Shown here: one piece after another, positions 1-13,600 of the stretch | Layout: every line of letters starts with the position of its first letter | Numbering within the stretch: position 1 is the stretch's first letter | NCBI GenBank assembly: GCA_027579435.1 | Contig: JANBPK010000709.1 | Location: forward strand, 253,184-317,183 | Length of the DNA: 64,000 nt | DNA from: Candolleomyces eurysporus | Lineage: Eukaryota > Basidiomycota > Agaricomycetes > Agaricales > Psathyrellaceae | Direction of reading: 5' to 3' | Notes under the pieces: model-generated | What the model was told of the DNA's origin: nothing | Database searches by the model: none | Seen by the model: the letters and a program-made list of their open reading frames with translations, nothing else | Position numbers and translations under genes: made by a program

Positions 1-3000
1 TTCTTGCAGTCGAGCAGTAGATCCTAGAGTAACGGATGCAAAGGCGGGAATGATCTGGAAATTGGGGTCAGGCCGATAGAAGTGTAGGTGGGTGATGGCT
101 ATACAAACCTGTGGTAAAAATGTAACGCATTTCAAACCTTGCGTCTTGAAGATGGACATGATCGCCTCAATGACAGTATGATGATTACCGCCGAGTGATT
201 GATCCTTGAGGATAGATAGAAGGGAGTCGATGACCACTGTTTGGAAATAGTCGTCCGACGAAGAAGAGGAACTATGCTGGGCTACAGGCACTTGGTTGAC
301 CGCTGCAACCGCCGTCTCTGCACTTGCAACAGCTTCCTCATATGGACGTGCCTGTGAAAGACGTTTCAGTATAGACCGGAAGAGGAAAAGACGCTACGCA
401 CCTTCCTCCGGTAAGGATCCAAGGCACCCAGGATACCGAGTACCTTTACGACCTCCCGACGGGTCGACGATGAGGTCTCCGTTCTCATAATCTTTCCAAG
501 TAGAGGAAGGAGTTGAGGGTGCTCGACAAGAGGGGTAATCACATAACCAGTGCTAGAGCAAATCTGGCCTAGTGTATGCAAAGCAGCATCTCGTTTCACG
601 GCCGTTGGGTCCGACAGCTTTGCCAAGACGATTTGCATAAGATCAGGGACATTGGGATGGGCGTCCTCGCCAGCAACGCACGCCAATTCGCCAAGACACA
701 TCATGATGTTAGCAGCCACGGCAGGATTCGAATCGTTGGCCTTCTTGATCAAAGCACGAAGCATAGGGATCGCATACGGCTTGATAAGCCGCTGGGTTGC
801 GCTGATGAGGAGGGTGAGTAATCGTGTGCAATCTTCACGGTTTCGCCTTAAAGTGTTCTATTAACCTCTACCCTCAAAAGAACGAGAAGCAAACACGTAC
901 ATGACAGTCGAATATTCCAATTCAGTGAGCAATTGGATCAGAGCTTTGCGCAAAGAGGGCATAACATATGCTGGATTGTGTCTGGCCAGTCTTCCAATGA
1001 GAGCCACGGCTGCTTCTCGGTTGGCCATAACCTCGTCGTTTAGAGCGATAAACAGCGATCGGACATTCTCTGCCTGGGCCAGGTGCTTATCAAACCTTTC
1101 GTGCAGGTTCTTCAAAACGATGTTGCGAATATGCGGGTCAGGATCGGCAATGCCGACGGTGAGCAACTTGTCCAGAACGTCGCTGATGACTTCGATGGCA
1201 TGACTACTAGCTTGGTAGCAGATGGGGTCCTTGATGAAGAGCGTACAGCAAGTCTCGGCGGCGGCGGCACGGACTTGAGCGTTGTCGTCCTCCAGGTATG
1301 GAAGTGCACAGGTGCGGACAAATTCATTGAGAACGTGACCTAAACTGATATTAGAACTGTGTCACTCTCAGAAGAGACACATTCTCAAACCTGTGAAGTC
1401 GAATGTTCCGAGGGTTTTGAGTGCCAAAGTGACGAGTTCAGGATTCTTGTCCGTGGTCATCTAGCAAGGTGATTTATAATCAATAACAAGCTTTGCAAAA
1501 GAACGGCCAGTTCACGCACTTGAGTTGTATTCAACTGAGCGGTGAAGTCGTGAGGCGCCAGCGAGGGCGGTGCCCCGAGTGGTTTGTAGGACTGCCCGCT
1601 AAGAAGCATGGATAGAAGATCCAGCAACCGGTCTGAATGGTAGATAGATTGAGTATCATTATCCCTGCGACAATCTCATACTTTCTTTACCTTGAATAGT
1701 CTTCAGCAGCGGAGGGATGTACTTTGCAATGTCAGACAGAGCTTGACACAGAGGTTCACTCAAGCCACACGCAATCATCAGCTCAAGCTGGTCGTGCAAA
1801 AGTTTCGTGAGGTTTGGACCGACAGCGCCGGCGAGCATTCCTATGCACTGGAAAATGGGCTCTTCTGATGGAGTATTCTTACGGCTAGATGATAGTCAGT
1901 CGATAGTAAAAGCCGACTTTTCCTCACTTACCCTCTGTTTTGCAGCCCAATCTTGATGTTGTCCATGATGGGGTCAAGGAACGGCTTCATATCACTCCCT
2001 ACAGCCATTGCTGTGTGGCCGATGGCAATGAAGGCTAAAAGGCGCGGTTTGAGCACAAAAAAACCGATGTTGGACGAAAAAAGATCGCACCAAGAGATCG
2101 TTCTGTCGCTGTTGGCTTCTCCAGCTGCTGTAAGAGGTGGGCCATCCCCTTGTGAAGGAAGTGTTCTGTGAAAGTCTGGGTGTCGTAGGCTGCGAGCGCA
2201 GGTATCATTGAGATTACGGTCTTGCGCACGAGTGGGTCTCTATGGGTCTTGAATCGGAGAATCATCTCCGCTGTGTCCGGAAAGTTGTCGTGCATGAACT
2301 GCATTTCCCAATTAGCTAAGGTCTAGGAATGCTGCAGGGTCACTTACCATGCCCGCGTGTATCAGTAGCTCTCGGTATGTGAGCAACGAGCCATGTATAT
2401 ACTCAGGCTGCGAATGTTTCAACCCAGCCTGAGCGTCTTGGAGTATCTTGAAGAGATATGGGTTCTGGGTTTGACGTTCCCGGTTCGTAATGATCTCCAG
2501 GCAATTTGCGAGCAACTCTGCAGCTCCTTCCCGAACAATGAGCCGTGGGTCCCTCAGAGGCAGGAGGATACTATCAAAAACGATTTCTATGTGAGAGTGG
2601 AAGTAGGCTGGGCTGTTTCTCGCCAATTCCTTGAGAATTAAAACGCCCGCATATCGAGGAGGCTCCTGCTTGTTGTCGAGTTGCATGAGTTCTATGGCCG
2701 CCGGAACTTCAAAGTCCATGAACCTCTCTCCGAATGCTGCACCTCCAATCTCTGCAATCTTCCCCAGAGTCTTGGAGGCCGCCATCATCAAGTTCATGTC
2801 ATGGTTCGGGAGGAGGTGCTTGACATAGTTGTAGAATCGGAATAACGTGCGCTTGGATTCTATAGTCTCTTCTTGGTCGACTTCCAGCAGTTTTTCTGGG
2901 AAAAGATGAATTGAAAGCCCTCGGGGGCAGATAGAGCTCACTCACCGATAGCCAATAGTCCTCCAAAGGCGTCACTAGTGCTTTGACTGTGCGTCAGCTC

Positions 3001-3243
3001 GAACAACCGTCTATTGATATTGTCGTCCCAAAGCTTCGCTGCAGCGTCAGAGGACATTTCTGCAATGGATATTTGGACCTAAAACCCGTCATTACAAGGT
3101 AGATCAGGCTTTTATTCAGCATATCTCACATAGCGTTTGAGCTCGTCCGCTGCTTGTGCCCTAGCATCTGCATTTCGACTTTTCAGTGCAGTGAAAATAG
3201 TATTGAGCTGATCGCTCTGCTGCGGTGAAGCAGCAAACGACAT
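1..3243 (-). CDS. TOR: TOR kinase, N-terminal HEAT-repeat part (truncated by window edge)
   Basis: This is the target-of-rapamycin PI3K-like kinase, the scaffold and catalytic subunit of TORC1/TORC2 that couples nutrients to growth. Only the N-terminal HEAT region is in the window; FAT, FRB and kinase domains lie beyond position 1. The start chosen is the ATG at 3243 ([14 protein letters not shown]...), which leads into the usual ADELKRYV segment and a first intron (GTGAGA...TTTTAG) near 3077-3131. Diagnostic TOR stretches are [53 protein letters not shown], and SSTGYVITP followed by [20 protein letters not shown] near 380-560. Several short introns interrupt it. The family match is very strong. 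Whether the fungus has one or two TOR genes cannot be told from here. Confidence 0.95.
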
Positions 3244-3861
3244 CGTGGCGTTCCACTGCTGAGCAACGAGAGAGTGAGTCGGAGGCGTCAGTAGCAGACT
3301 TGGTTTCTTCGAGCCGCGTCTGACATCCAGCTATGTTTGGCCCTGTTGTTCCGGAAGATCAGTTCTAAATTTAGACAGTCCAAGCAAACCAGCAGGTTGA
3401 CTCATCGCTGTAATCTCTGCAACGACCTGAAGTGCTATGAACGTCAGAAAATATCTTTCTTTTTGGTGTACGTAGTACTGACTATGCCACATGACGACGC
3501 TGCGGGGAGAAATATATATCTAAGAGTACGGTATGCAGTTGGATGCAAGTGCTGAGTGTAGGGAAGTACAATGTAATGCTACGATAGGAGATAGGGAGAT
3601 GGAACGTAATATAAATGCGACGATGCGACAATGCAGATGAGTAAAATCCAATGCCAAAAGAAAGAAGGCCGATCAGTGATATAAACGGGGGTTGAACCCG
3701 ACCAACTGATCTCGTGGTAAGTAGTAAATACAGTCTGGGAACGCAACGGAGCGGGCAGAATGAGTGTATGAAGAGGATATACCCGAGAGCAAGGGTATAT
3801 GGGATTTATAAATACACCTGTTCGAAAACAGAAGAGAGAGAACCCAAAGTGGATAAACGCT
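3244..3861. other. Intergenic: TOR 5' region and MTHFR 3' region
   Basis: About 620 bp between the TOR start and the MTHFR stop, both on the minus strand. It should hold the TOR promoter and the MTHFR 3' UTR. I see no convincing gene, RNA gene or clear TATA box. A short ggggttgaaccc near 3690 looks like a tRNA T-loop but has no supporting cloverleaf. Confidence 0.5.
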
Positions 3862-5931
3862 TTATGCGCCATTGACAGCAGCGTGACCATTGACAAGAGC
3901 ATGACCATTGCCATTCACACCCTTCTGCGATGCCTCCCACTCTGCGCCCGCCTTCCAGAAGGGCTCAAAGATCGAATCGGAGTTGTGGAAATCGTTGTGG
4001 ACAACATTGACCAGCGAGTAAGAATCCATGACACTCTCGATCAGCTTTTGCGAAGGGGAGTCGTGGTCGTACAGCTTGGCCCATTGAGATCCGAGCTCAT
4101 ATGCTTCATCCTTCCAGGCCATGAAGCTGAGAGCCTCGACTATGGTTGGTTGGATAATCTCCTTCCCTGGGAACACACCCCAAGTCACAGCGTTGGGTCC
4201 CTCGGAGTGAGTGTTCGTTTGAAGGTCGCCGCGCTTGTTGATCACGTAGTAAGTGATATTGCTGTCCCGTTCAATGTGTTTCAAAAGGAGCTTCAAGTGT
4301 TCTGGGCTGACGAAGAACTCGAGGTACGCCTATGAAAGCTCGTAAGTCAAGCGTAGCGAATGAAGTTAAACCGAACACACCTTTTGATAAACGTAACCGT
4401 TGGCGGGGCCCCATCCGAATACCTTGTCGTCACTCCGAGCACCATTGACTGCGGGCTGAGAGTTGATGGTAAGGAAACCAAGCTTATTCATTCGTGCCAA
4501 TTGGCTCGCGATGACGCTGGTCTCTTTCGAGGGTACTGAATCGGACCATGGTAGAGCTGCGAGGCCGCCGGCACAGAAATTGGCAAAGAGTGCCGTGATA
4601 TCTGAGAGGGTCGTGGGTTCGCCCCATAGCTTCAAAGCACTCTCCTTGGTCTGCTTGATCGACACACCGTACCCATCCAATTCACCGTAAGCTGGAGACC
4701 TGGAGTCTCCGAATCGTCCGTTGGGATACTCGTCCCAGTTTTCTGTTCGAGAGATGTAGGACTTGGTCCTGTTGGCCCAGAAAATGGGTCGGATCGTCTC
4801 TTGGCGTCGGGTGGGGGTGAGGCATTGTCTCCAAGGCAAGGGCTTGATGGTTTCGATTCTCGGAACAAGGTTCAATTCTTCCAAGAGCATTTTCGTTCCC
4901 TTCTCCAAATTCATCGTGTAGAAATGCAAACCCTTGATCCCGAGGTCGGAGTCAAGGATTTTACGGCACATATCTGCGACGAGCTTGGTTCCGAGCTCCC
5001 TGACCTTCTCATCATCATTCTTGACCGGCTCGAGTACGTCAAGGTATGAGCGGGGGATGGTGGTTTGCGAAAGCAACGTGGCCTTCTGGAATCCATTCCA
5101 TGTCTGGATCGGGTTGATCCCCGGGACAATGGGAATCGTGATCCCTGCAGCCCGAATCGCCTTCACCCAGGAAAGGAACATCTCGACGTCGTAGAACATC
5201 TGGGTGAAAATGAAGTTGACCCCAGCGTCGATCTTCTCCTTGAGCCATTGGATTTCCTGGTCTCGTTCGGCCTCGGGCAAAAGCATGTGCTGCGGGAATC
5301 CGGCAACAGCGATGTCGAAGTAGTCGCCGTAATTCCTGCGGATGTGGCGGACCAAGTCAATTCCGTGTACAAATCCGCCTTCCACCGCTTCCCAGTTGTC
5401 CTGGCCCATGGGGGGATCGCCTCGAAGGGCAAGGATGTTTCGGCAACCAGACGCTTTTGCGTCCTGTAGCACAACATGTCAGTTAAGCGAGTTCAGGGCA
5501 GCGAAAACCAGCTGGACGCACACTCAGAGCAATATCAACCTTCTCCTTCGGCATGTTCGTACACGTCAAGTGCATGCAGGTCTCCATACCAATTAAGCCC
5601 TGGCACGTTTTCACCATCTCAGAGGTCAAATCTGAGGTCCTTCCGCCCGCATTCCTAGACGAGCGAACAAGAAAACAATCAGCCACTATCCCGAGTCAGA
5701 GCGCACGATGTGTTGGCACATACCATGTAATGTCTATGAACTCAGGTCCAAGTGCGCGCATGCGCTCTATACGGTCCAGAAGGTTTTGGAGACCCTGCGT
5801 CCCGTCAATACCGTCCCACCAACGCAGTGAGAACGTCTACTCACCTGGGCCGTCCGTGGGGGAAAGTACTCAAACGACCACCAGACCTTGCCCTCCTTGG
5901 TCGATTGTTCGATCTTCTGGCTGATCCTCAT
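3862..5931 (-). CDS. MTHFR: Methylenetetrahydrofolate reductase
   Basis: This flavoenzyme reduces 5,10-methylenetetrahydrofolate to 5-methyltetrahydrofolate, the methyl donor for methionine synthesis, in the cytosol. The ATG at 5931 opens an 87-nt exon (MRISQKIEQS...) containing WWSFEYFPPRTAQ, the conserved N-terminal barrel strand with the catalytic glutamate. Later exons carry GPEFIDITW, CTNMPKEKVDIALS joined to DAKASGCRNILALRGDPP, then QMFYDVEMFLSWV and PIVPGINPIQTW. The second half is the eukaryotic C-terminal regulatory domain (RPIFWANRTKSYISRTENWD, FCAGGLAALPWSDS, GWGPANGYVYQK) that binds S-adenosylmethionine in homologues. The intron before DAKASG begins at GTGCGT, which keeps phase 0. 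The protein ends in a low-complexity NGNGHALVNGHAAVNGA tail. Fungi have two MTHFR paralogues (Met12/Met13 types); I cannot assign which this is. Confidence 0.95.
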
Positions 5932-6538
5932 GATGTTTTAAAGCGTTCAAAGTCGTATATAGGTCGTGTGTCAAAAGGGGGAGGAGGAATATAGCAGTTT
6001 CGAGGTATCGATTGAGGGAGGGGGACAGTGGAGGAACTTGGGAAAAAGTAAAAAGTGAGTCTAGGTCCAATTTGATTTAGCTGTCCGACGCGGTCCTCTA
6101 AAATATGCAAAAAGATCACACCATCATGGACTCAATTTTAGACCACGTTTCTTGGAAATCTCGCCCCATTTCGCTTCAATATCAGCCTCAAGGCATATCG
6201 TACAAGTTTCACCGGGTAGGTTAGCACCAAAAGGCAGGCCTCAGCATGTTCAGGGCTTTCTTTGACAGTCCAAACCCTCCCCAACGCAAAATCTGAATGC
6301 AAAGGGACCTCGCCGCGGAATTTTTCCGTTCCGAAGATCCCCAGACTTGATCGAAATGAATAACATGTGGACAAAGAAGCAGCACATAAGGATATTCTTT
6401 CCCCCTAATGGGCGTGTTACAATACGTGTAAGTTTATAATAGCCCAGCAGCATGGTATCTCGACAGCGAACAACAGGAAAATAGGCAAAAATCATCCACA
6501 AAATCAAAATCAAAGGATCCAAGTAGGTATCAAGAATA
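5932..6538. other. Intergenic: MTHFR promoter and ELMO-gene 3' region
   Basis: About 600 bp upstream of MTHFR and downstream of the ELMO gene, both minus. Short open frames on the minus strand near 6138-6522 look like chance: no start context, no recognisable motif, no splice continuation. I see nothing else in it. Confidence 0.45.
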
Positions 6539-9524
6539 TTATCCCGACAAGTCCGAGAAGAAATAATCGGTGTTCATCGGAGGAGGGCCTGCAACAAGGT
6601 TATTGGGTATCTCGACCATCTCTCCCGACAAATCTGCAGATAATCAGTGAGTATGTGAAGGCGATTACGAACGTGCATGCTGAAAAGGCAAACATACCAA
6701 GCAGTTTAATCTTAAGTCCGATTTCCGTGAGTGCCTGCACAAAGTCAGCGGTCTCTGACGAGGTGACATGTCCTCCGTCTCTCCTCAACATGTTCAGTCC
6801 ATCAGTCCAATCTGCCCAACGTGAAATGTCGGGTGCGATCAGATCCGCCAAGGATCCCTCGTGCGCACTGAGCAAAGAGAACGATAGAGGCGACAAGCTA
6901 GGCGCGGACCCTGGCACGTCGGCGGAGTCACGTAGAACNATTGGGGGGAGGAGCACATGTGTTTTTACCGATTTCGCTGATCATAGACACGTCTATGCGA
7001 TCTGGCAGGTCTTCAAGGCCGTTGCGAACGGGGAACTTGACTGCGCTATCGACGTAGTGCAGATACTTCAGTCCGTTATCCTGCAACAGAACATCAGAGA
7101 CCGAAGGTTCGTATTAGCCCAATAGAGCCTACCAATCGCATAAACCTCCATGGTCGATGCGGCCGCCGACTTGGGTCCCGCGGTGGGGAGCTTGGAGACA
7201 CCCCAATCACGAACCACGCTCCCTGCAGCAGGCATTGTATTCGTTGTTGGCGAACGAACTCGTACGACTCCTTGTACAGCTTCGCACGGAGGTTGCTACA
7301 CAGAGAAGTGAGCGAAAAATGAAATACAAAGCAATTGAAGCCATACCGGACGGGAACTTTACTTAGCAAGTCGTCTTCCCGTTCTAGCTCTTGCATCTGT
7401 CGGTCTCTCACTAATTGATATTCGCAATTGAAATCTGCCTCTACGTCCTGCCAAGCCCGGACGTTTTCGATGCGCAGAGCTACCTTGATTCTAGAAACAA
7501 GGCGTTAGGCCCGCGATCAGCAGCAGACGGGGATAACCAAGGCTCACTGGCTGCGAACGAGGGCGGAAATGCGAGAAAAATCGGCAAGGACCGCACCGCT
7601 CTCTCCCCACATGCGAATAAAGAAGTGAGTAGCGAGAGAGTGGACTTTCTGGAAGTCCAGGAAGAAAGGCTGAAAGGTGGTAGATGTAGAATCTAGCAGG
7701 GGTATAAATTCAGCCACATAACCGGTATAGGGGGGAGAGTAAAGACATACAGCCAGGTGCAAATATGGCCCAATGTTCCGACAACAATTCCACAACTTCG
7801 TTAGAGGCTCTACCAATCGGACATCGCTTTTCGAACGGGCGACTCGACTGCTCTAATACCAGCTGAAAATATCAGGCCATCAGCGTTGACCCTCATCGAA
7901 GCAGATCAGGTTTGACATACCACAGCGAAATCTGTCGCTGTCTCCACAAATCTCCTCTGCCAATACTGTTAGATTGACGGCGAGGTAGCAACAACCGGCA
8001 GACGCACCAAGCATTCCAATCCAAGAACACCCACATCACGAAATTCGTAAGACATATTCTCGTTTTCGAACCCCAACTTTCGCCATTTGAGTATATGACC
8101 CTGTTCATCAACCTCTTCATCCATCCTTGATTTCTCCCAGATGACTTTCAATGCCAGTGCATGGCTGGCATCAGCACCAGGATCAACAGCTGTTGTCTTT
8201 TTCCTGTGCGTCACGCGAACTATGTTCGCCTGGAAATCAAGTATTCCAGACGTCACATCCTCAATGTCTGGAATGTTCATAAGACGCTAGTGGTGAAAAG
8301 CAGGTTCAGCAAAGACTTTAACACAGTTATTTGGTAATAACGAAAAACTCACAACGACGGCTTTGCGAACGTTCAGTCTCTCCAGCTCGCCGATAAACTC
8401 ATCCCATCTCTCATCACTGACATGGGTCAAGAGGGCGTTGATGAGCATCATGCTGTTGAGGATGACACCAGGAAAAAAAAAATCCCAAATGACAGATGGA
8501 TAGCTGATCAGAAAACTGCGACATGACCACGAGCGAGACAATATCTGCGCACCTATACTGAGCCATGACCATCTCCGCGCTACCCAGTCGGTTGACCACA
8601 GTCTCCAAGAAACCTCTCTCCTTGCGCATCTGCTCAAACACAACTCCAAACCCGTAGCGATAGACTGAACCGGGAGGTGGAACGGGGGGAGCGCGACTGG
8701 AACTCGCGATAGCTGGACTCGCTGCGCTCATTGGGTCGGCCTCGACCAGTTTCTTGAGGATGGCGGTCGCAGGGCGACAGACGTTGATAGGGGATTGAGG
8801 CGATGAAAGAATTTGCACGACGCGCAAGATGAACGCTGAATCAAGGGTTGACCATCCGTACTGCAATTCCATGAGATTTTGCATCGCGGTGAGGGCATAC
8901 TGCGCTCCGTGTTAAAAATCAAGGTCGTGATGGAGGGGATGGAGGTGCTCACAGCCAACGTATTTCCAGTCGCCTCGTCGATAGCGGCCACCAGTTCAGC
9001 CAAACCGCCGTGCTTTAAGAACTCATTCGCAAATTGCTCCTCCTACAAAGATGTCAGCAAAAGGGGATTCGCAAACCCTGTGAACATGACACCGACCCGA
9101 ATATACTTCTGCAGGGAATACAGGATGAGTCGCATGTTCTTATCTTGACGGCGACGCAGCTTCTCAGCGATTTCGCGAGCCTCTTTGGCCGGAGCATTGA
9201 CGAGTCTTTGGGTAGACAAGGTGAGCAAACCGAACTTCAGCAAGGGCGATGGGACGGCACTCACTTGAGGTTGACCTTATTCTTAATCTTTCGCCTCAAA
9301 TTTTCGTTGGTTACCAGCTCATCTGTGTCGTCCCTCAAAGCATAGTGGAGTGGGGTTTCGTCGGGCTCGAGACGAACTCCCAGTTGGATCACCAGCTGCT
9401 TCACGACATCTTCGACGGTGAGAGCTGGATCTATCCGCGTACGAACGGTGACGCCGGCCAGCGTTGTGACATTATTCGTTGGGACGAGAGGGGCCTTGGA
9501 GCCATTGGTGATATGGCTTGACAT
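6539..9524 (-). CDS. ELMO-domain (engulfment and cell motility/CED-12-like) protein
   Basis: ELMO proteins partner DOCK-type exchange factors to activate Rac-like GTPases; in fungi the role is little studied. The ATG at 9524 starts MSSHITNGSKAPLVPTNN, followed by the N-terminal armadillo-type region (EEQFANEFLKHGGLAELV, NLMELQYGWSTLDSAFILRV). The ELMO domain follows (LINALLTHVSDERWDEFIGE, VRLMNIPDIEDVTSGILDFQ, LALKVIWEKSRMDEE, LGFENENMSYEFRDVGVLGL). The C-terminal part fits the PH-like region of ELMO1-3 (VDSAVKFPVRNGLEDLP, DGLNMLRRDG), ending DYFFSDLSG at the TAA at 6539. At least six introns. The N at 6939 is a surplus base: without it the frame reads PPNVLRDSAD and continues to the stop. 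A DOCK partner is not in this window. Confidence 0.85.
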
Positions 9525-10145
9525 TTCTCAGACAGAAGCTGCAGGTAAATTAAGGATTTCAGTTCCTGGACACTGGGTACGGGACATTGCTACGGGATAC
9601 AAGTACTCGACTGGGGGAGGAGGCCTTCCAAGGACTTACATGGAGTAACCTCGTGATAGTTGTGATATCTGGAAGGGGGGGTGGGTGAGTATGACGAAGA
9701 TGAGGGATGAGTGTGAAGATCAGAAAGGCGAATTGGCGTCACAGGGCAGCTGGCCCGTACGACTGACGTGCAAATGTATCGAAATCGTCATGCAAACGTG
9801 CAAGCAAAAAATAGGACTTACCGAAGGCTGTAGCTGAGACGTTGATTCTACGCCGCGACGCCCTCGAACACCATCTTCAGACGCGACGAGTATAATTGCT
9901 GTGTTTGATGAAAACGAGACAGGAGAGGGAGTTGGCTTTTTTTCCAGCCATATACGAGCGTGAGAAGCGGCCTCTGCATTTGGAACGAGGCGTTACAGGT
10001 GCCGAAGTTGCCACCCGGCCACCGTTAATGACGATGGCCCTGTCTACGCGAACTTTTAAATTCAAAGCTATGTTCAATGAATACTGCGCTGTCATTTCCC
10101 ACTCCACATCTCCCTCTCTCTCCCGTCCTCACCTCCAAGTAAGCC
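9525..10145. other. Divergent promoter region between ELMO gene and CBM5/12-like gene
   Basis: About 620 bp between two diverging genes. It holds G-rich and polypurine stretches near 9670 and a CT-rich stretch (tctccctctctctcccgtcc, about 10108) just before the ATG at 10146, typical of a fungal transcription start. I saw no TATA box and no gene. Confidence 0.45.
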
Positions 10146-10487
10146 ATGGATGCCTTGTCTAGTGAATGGAGGGCCTCTATCACCTACGAGGAAGGCGACC
10201 GAGTCGCCTACAAAATTGGAGACTCGCTTGGAGTTGCCGCGTTTGAATGCACTCGGAAACGTGAGCTGTGCGCCACGATCATCCCTCTTTTCCAGTACTG
10301 ACGTGTACAACATCAGACAATAGCAGTTTTAACAACCAGGTATTTTAGGTGCCATCTCGACTGCATCTTGCACTCAACAGCCTCCCAGCCAGTCGAAGGC
10401 GGCAATGACTATTGGAAACACTACCCTCGAGGATTTCCGAGGGCCAACGCCTACCCAGCCGGAAAAGCAAATTCGTCATGGAAATAA
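10146..10487 (+). CDS. Small carbohydrate-binding module 5/12-like protein
   Basis: A 78-residue protein assembled from three exons: 10146-10260, 10317-10339 (only 23 nt) and 10389-10487. The splice phases agree and total exactly 79 codons with the stop. It begins MDALSSEWRASITYEEGDRV and has the aromatic spacing of CBM5/12 modules: W near residue 8, Y..GD.V.Y, then FEC, KHNSS, and a final DYWKHYPRGF. Homologous modules bind chitin or cellulose. There is no signal peptide, so it is either cytoplasmic or exported unconventionally. It diverges from the ELMO gene. No exon exceeds 40 codons, so it is easily missed. The family call is from pattern recognition and the gene from splice logic. Confidence 0.6.
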
Positions 10488-10621
10488 CGCTACATATTGT
10501 TTAAATATACCATAAACATTCCGAGATGATATACCTTTTAGCACCCAGGCCAACACTTCGACCCCGATTCCCGAATCAAGTCCTGAAGATATCATCAAGA
10601 CCCTCTACATCTTCTACAGTT

Positions 10622-13600
10622 TCACGTTGCGACATTCAGCGCGAAATCAGGCTCGTATAATCTGTCAAAAATGGTAACTTCGCCCGTACAGTCTCCACTG
10701 CACACCAATCAGTTTGACCCCGGAAAACAAAAACAAGAGACAGACTTACACTACCAGCTGATGTTCCCCTTTGAACCTATCACCCAGTGAAAACGTCGAA
10801 ATGTCCGAGTTGACCTCTGCCAGGACGACACCATTCTGGGCGCTGTTGGCAGCCTGCAGGACATCCCAGAGGCGAACGCAGCCTGCGCAGAATCATAGTC
10901 AGGTTACAATAAGGGCAACTGAGAGGAAACAGAAAAACATACCGTCACTTCCACCAGAAACCAACCCCAGCCTACTCCCGTTGGTTACCCACTGCACCTT
11001 CATCACCCCGCACGACTCCGAACCTGGAGCTGTCTTGGTCGCAAAATTATCATGCCTAAAATCGTAAAGGACTCCTTTCCCAAGGAAACGGGAGTCATAA
11101 ACATGAGTGCGATTATCATGCCTTCCTAGGGCAAGGTAGACACCATCCGGGCTCAGAACCGCGTCATGAATCTCGCCCTCGATGTCGCGCCTATACGGTT
11201 CGAGCGTTATCTTCGTATGAGCCTTCTTGAATTCTTTCCTTTGGATGTCATACAAGCGGAGGACACCGCTGCTATTGCTGACTCGGGTGGCAAGCACGAG
11301 CTTTGTTCCTACAAAAACGAAAGATTAGCTCTAGTATCGACTGACACCTTGAAAGACAGGAGTAGCAATACCTAGTGAATCAATGGCAATAGCGTCCCCA
11401 GCTTCAGTCGCATCCATCTTCTGACCAAGAGGCTGCTCCTTCGCTAGATCAAACGCTCGATGCCAACCCGTAAAGGCGTCTGCATCAGTTGGCTCAGACG
11501 ACGCGAATAAATAATTGGACGTCGCTTCTCTTCCCCAGCAGATGGCGCCGACGATGTGGTGAGGATAGTTATTGCCGCCTCTCAGCTGCAAAGGGTCCGA
11601 TTCCCTCTTGAGGTTCGGAAACACAAACACGCTCCTAGTAAAACAGTAGATAAATTGAACGGCGTTTCTGGTGCAAGGTCGACTCAACAACTTACTTTGC
11701 GGCTACAGCTAATGTGGATGTTCCAGGTTTAAAGGCCAGTGCATGCGGAGTTGCCTCAAATTTATGTACTAGAATCGTAGGTCGTTAGAATGCTTGCGAT
11801 CTGGATTATAAGATGAACCAACATTTGTAACTTCTGTCATGATAAGGACGACGCGATGACTCCCATACATGAACGCAGCGATCGTTTCCTGACGAGACGA
11901 AGGAAATGCTAGAGTCAGCATGAAGAGTCAATGTCAGATCCCCAAAAATTCGGAAAATAATTGCAAGGAACACACTCTAATGGACAGAATTTGACATCGT
12001 GGATGCCGTAGTATTTCTCCACGCCATCTGTCAAAAATCGCGTCGTCATCGTCAAAAACCCATATTATGAATAATTGAGACTACGACTTACTTCGATTAG
12101 CTCGGTGCCCTAATAACATAGTGACTTGCTTGTCTCGTGGGTGATACCATGTTATAAGTGATCCTTCGCGGTTGTAGATATCGGGAACCTCTATCAAAGT
12201 TCAATAAGAGCAAGGGTCAGCAGCCATTGTGAACGTCAGCGATAAAACCAAGTACCATTTGGAGTATCTTCGGCACCCCCAATCGACGCTCCAGCGATAG
12301 CCACCCATCCATTTTTCTGTTCCATGGAAACAATAGCTAGTAGAAATCGAAGAATCAGTACAAGAGTAGGATGATAACGAGGGTAGTGCAGGCAGAACTC
12401 ACACCCCGGACATTGTTTAAACGAAGCTGTACGCTTCAATCCATGCAGGTCCACTGCGACGTTCAACGGATCCCTCGCCCGACCGTGTTCCCAGATGGCT
12501 AGAGGTCGTGGTCGCTGCGAACGGGACCATCTATAGTTCTCTGCACATCCCAGCTTTGGAAGCAGGAAAGAAAAAAAGACGAAGTCAGCCAGAGGATGAA
12601 GGGATACGAGCTTCAACATACGATATCCCAAACGTACGGACCCGGCCGAGATTTCCCCTCTGCCTCCGGAGGCTTCACTGCGGATGTAAAGGTCGGTCTC
12701 GAGATATCGGGAATCCTGAATTCACGGTTCCGCTGTACACGCTTCGCCTCCTTGGATGCCTCGCTTGATTGCGATGTTTTGTCTTTCATGGGGCTAGTCT
12801 TTGCAGTCACTTTGTTCGCGTTGTATTTCACCGGCTTCCACTATCAATCGAGGTTGCAAGTAACAATTAGTCGAACTGTGAAAGCATGGTCACGATCTGG
12901 TTGGTATGCACGCACTATATCGGGGTTGGACAGGTCAAAGCCTGCGTGGAAGTTATCGTACTCCTCCTCCTCCACAATCCTCTGCACGACTGCTTTGTCA
13001 AAGAGAGGCGGCGTCAATAGCCTGTGGAATATGCTTTCGTTGGGAAGGGGGGCCGGACTACTTGCAGCAGACGCCTGGCCGCGTTTTCGCTTCAGGCTAC
13101 AATTCGCAGAGGCATTCATCGAGCTAGACGGAAGAGGAACGCGTGAACTTGAACTTGAAGGAATAGCGTTCGGGTGCTGTTGCTCTCGTTTCTGCTATCC
13201 GTGTCAAAATCGTTGAAAATTGTAGTGCGTGCATACGATACGCACGTAACGGACAGGCTGGGGAGGAGGTTCATCGTCGTCACTTATTGTAATGACATCG
13301 AAGCTGGGTCTCGCCGAACTCGACCCTGGTCTTTGCGAGGACCCAGACGCGGTTGGAAGGCCGGCAGGAGTGCGCCTCTTCTTGTGAATCGGGGGCCCAG
13401 TTCTAATCTCACCCTACATGCAAATGAGTTGACCTGGATATAAGCGGCAAAGGGTCACTCACGGGTGGTCCACTGAAAACCTCCACTTTGGATACATCGA
13501 CCGTATGATTCCTTCCGTGGATCCTATTTCTGCTGACATTGAGCCCAGAGGGAGGGTTATACGTGGATACGCTCTCATTAGTCCTTGAGTTTCTTGAGTT

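Noticed and set aside
3670..3710. tRNA-like T-loop word ggggttgaaccc
   Set aside because: No matching acceptor, D or anticodon stems nearby.
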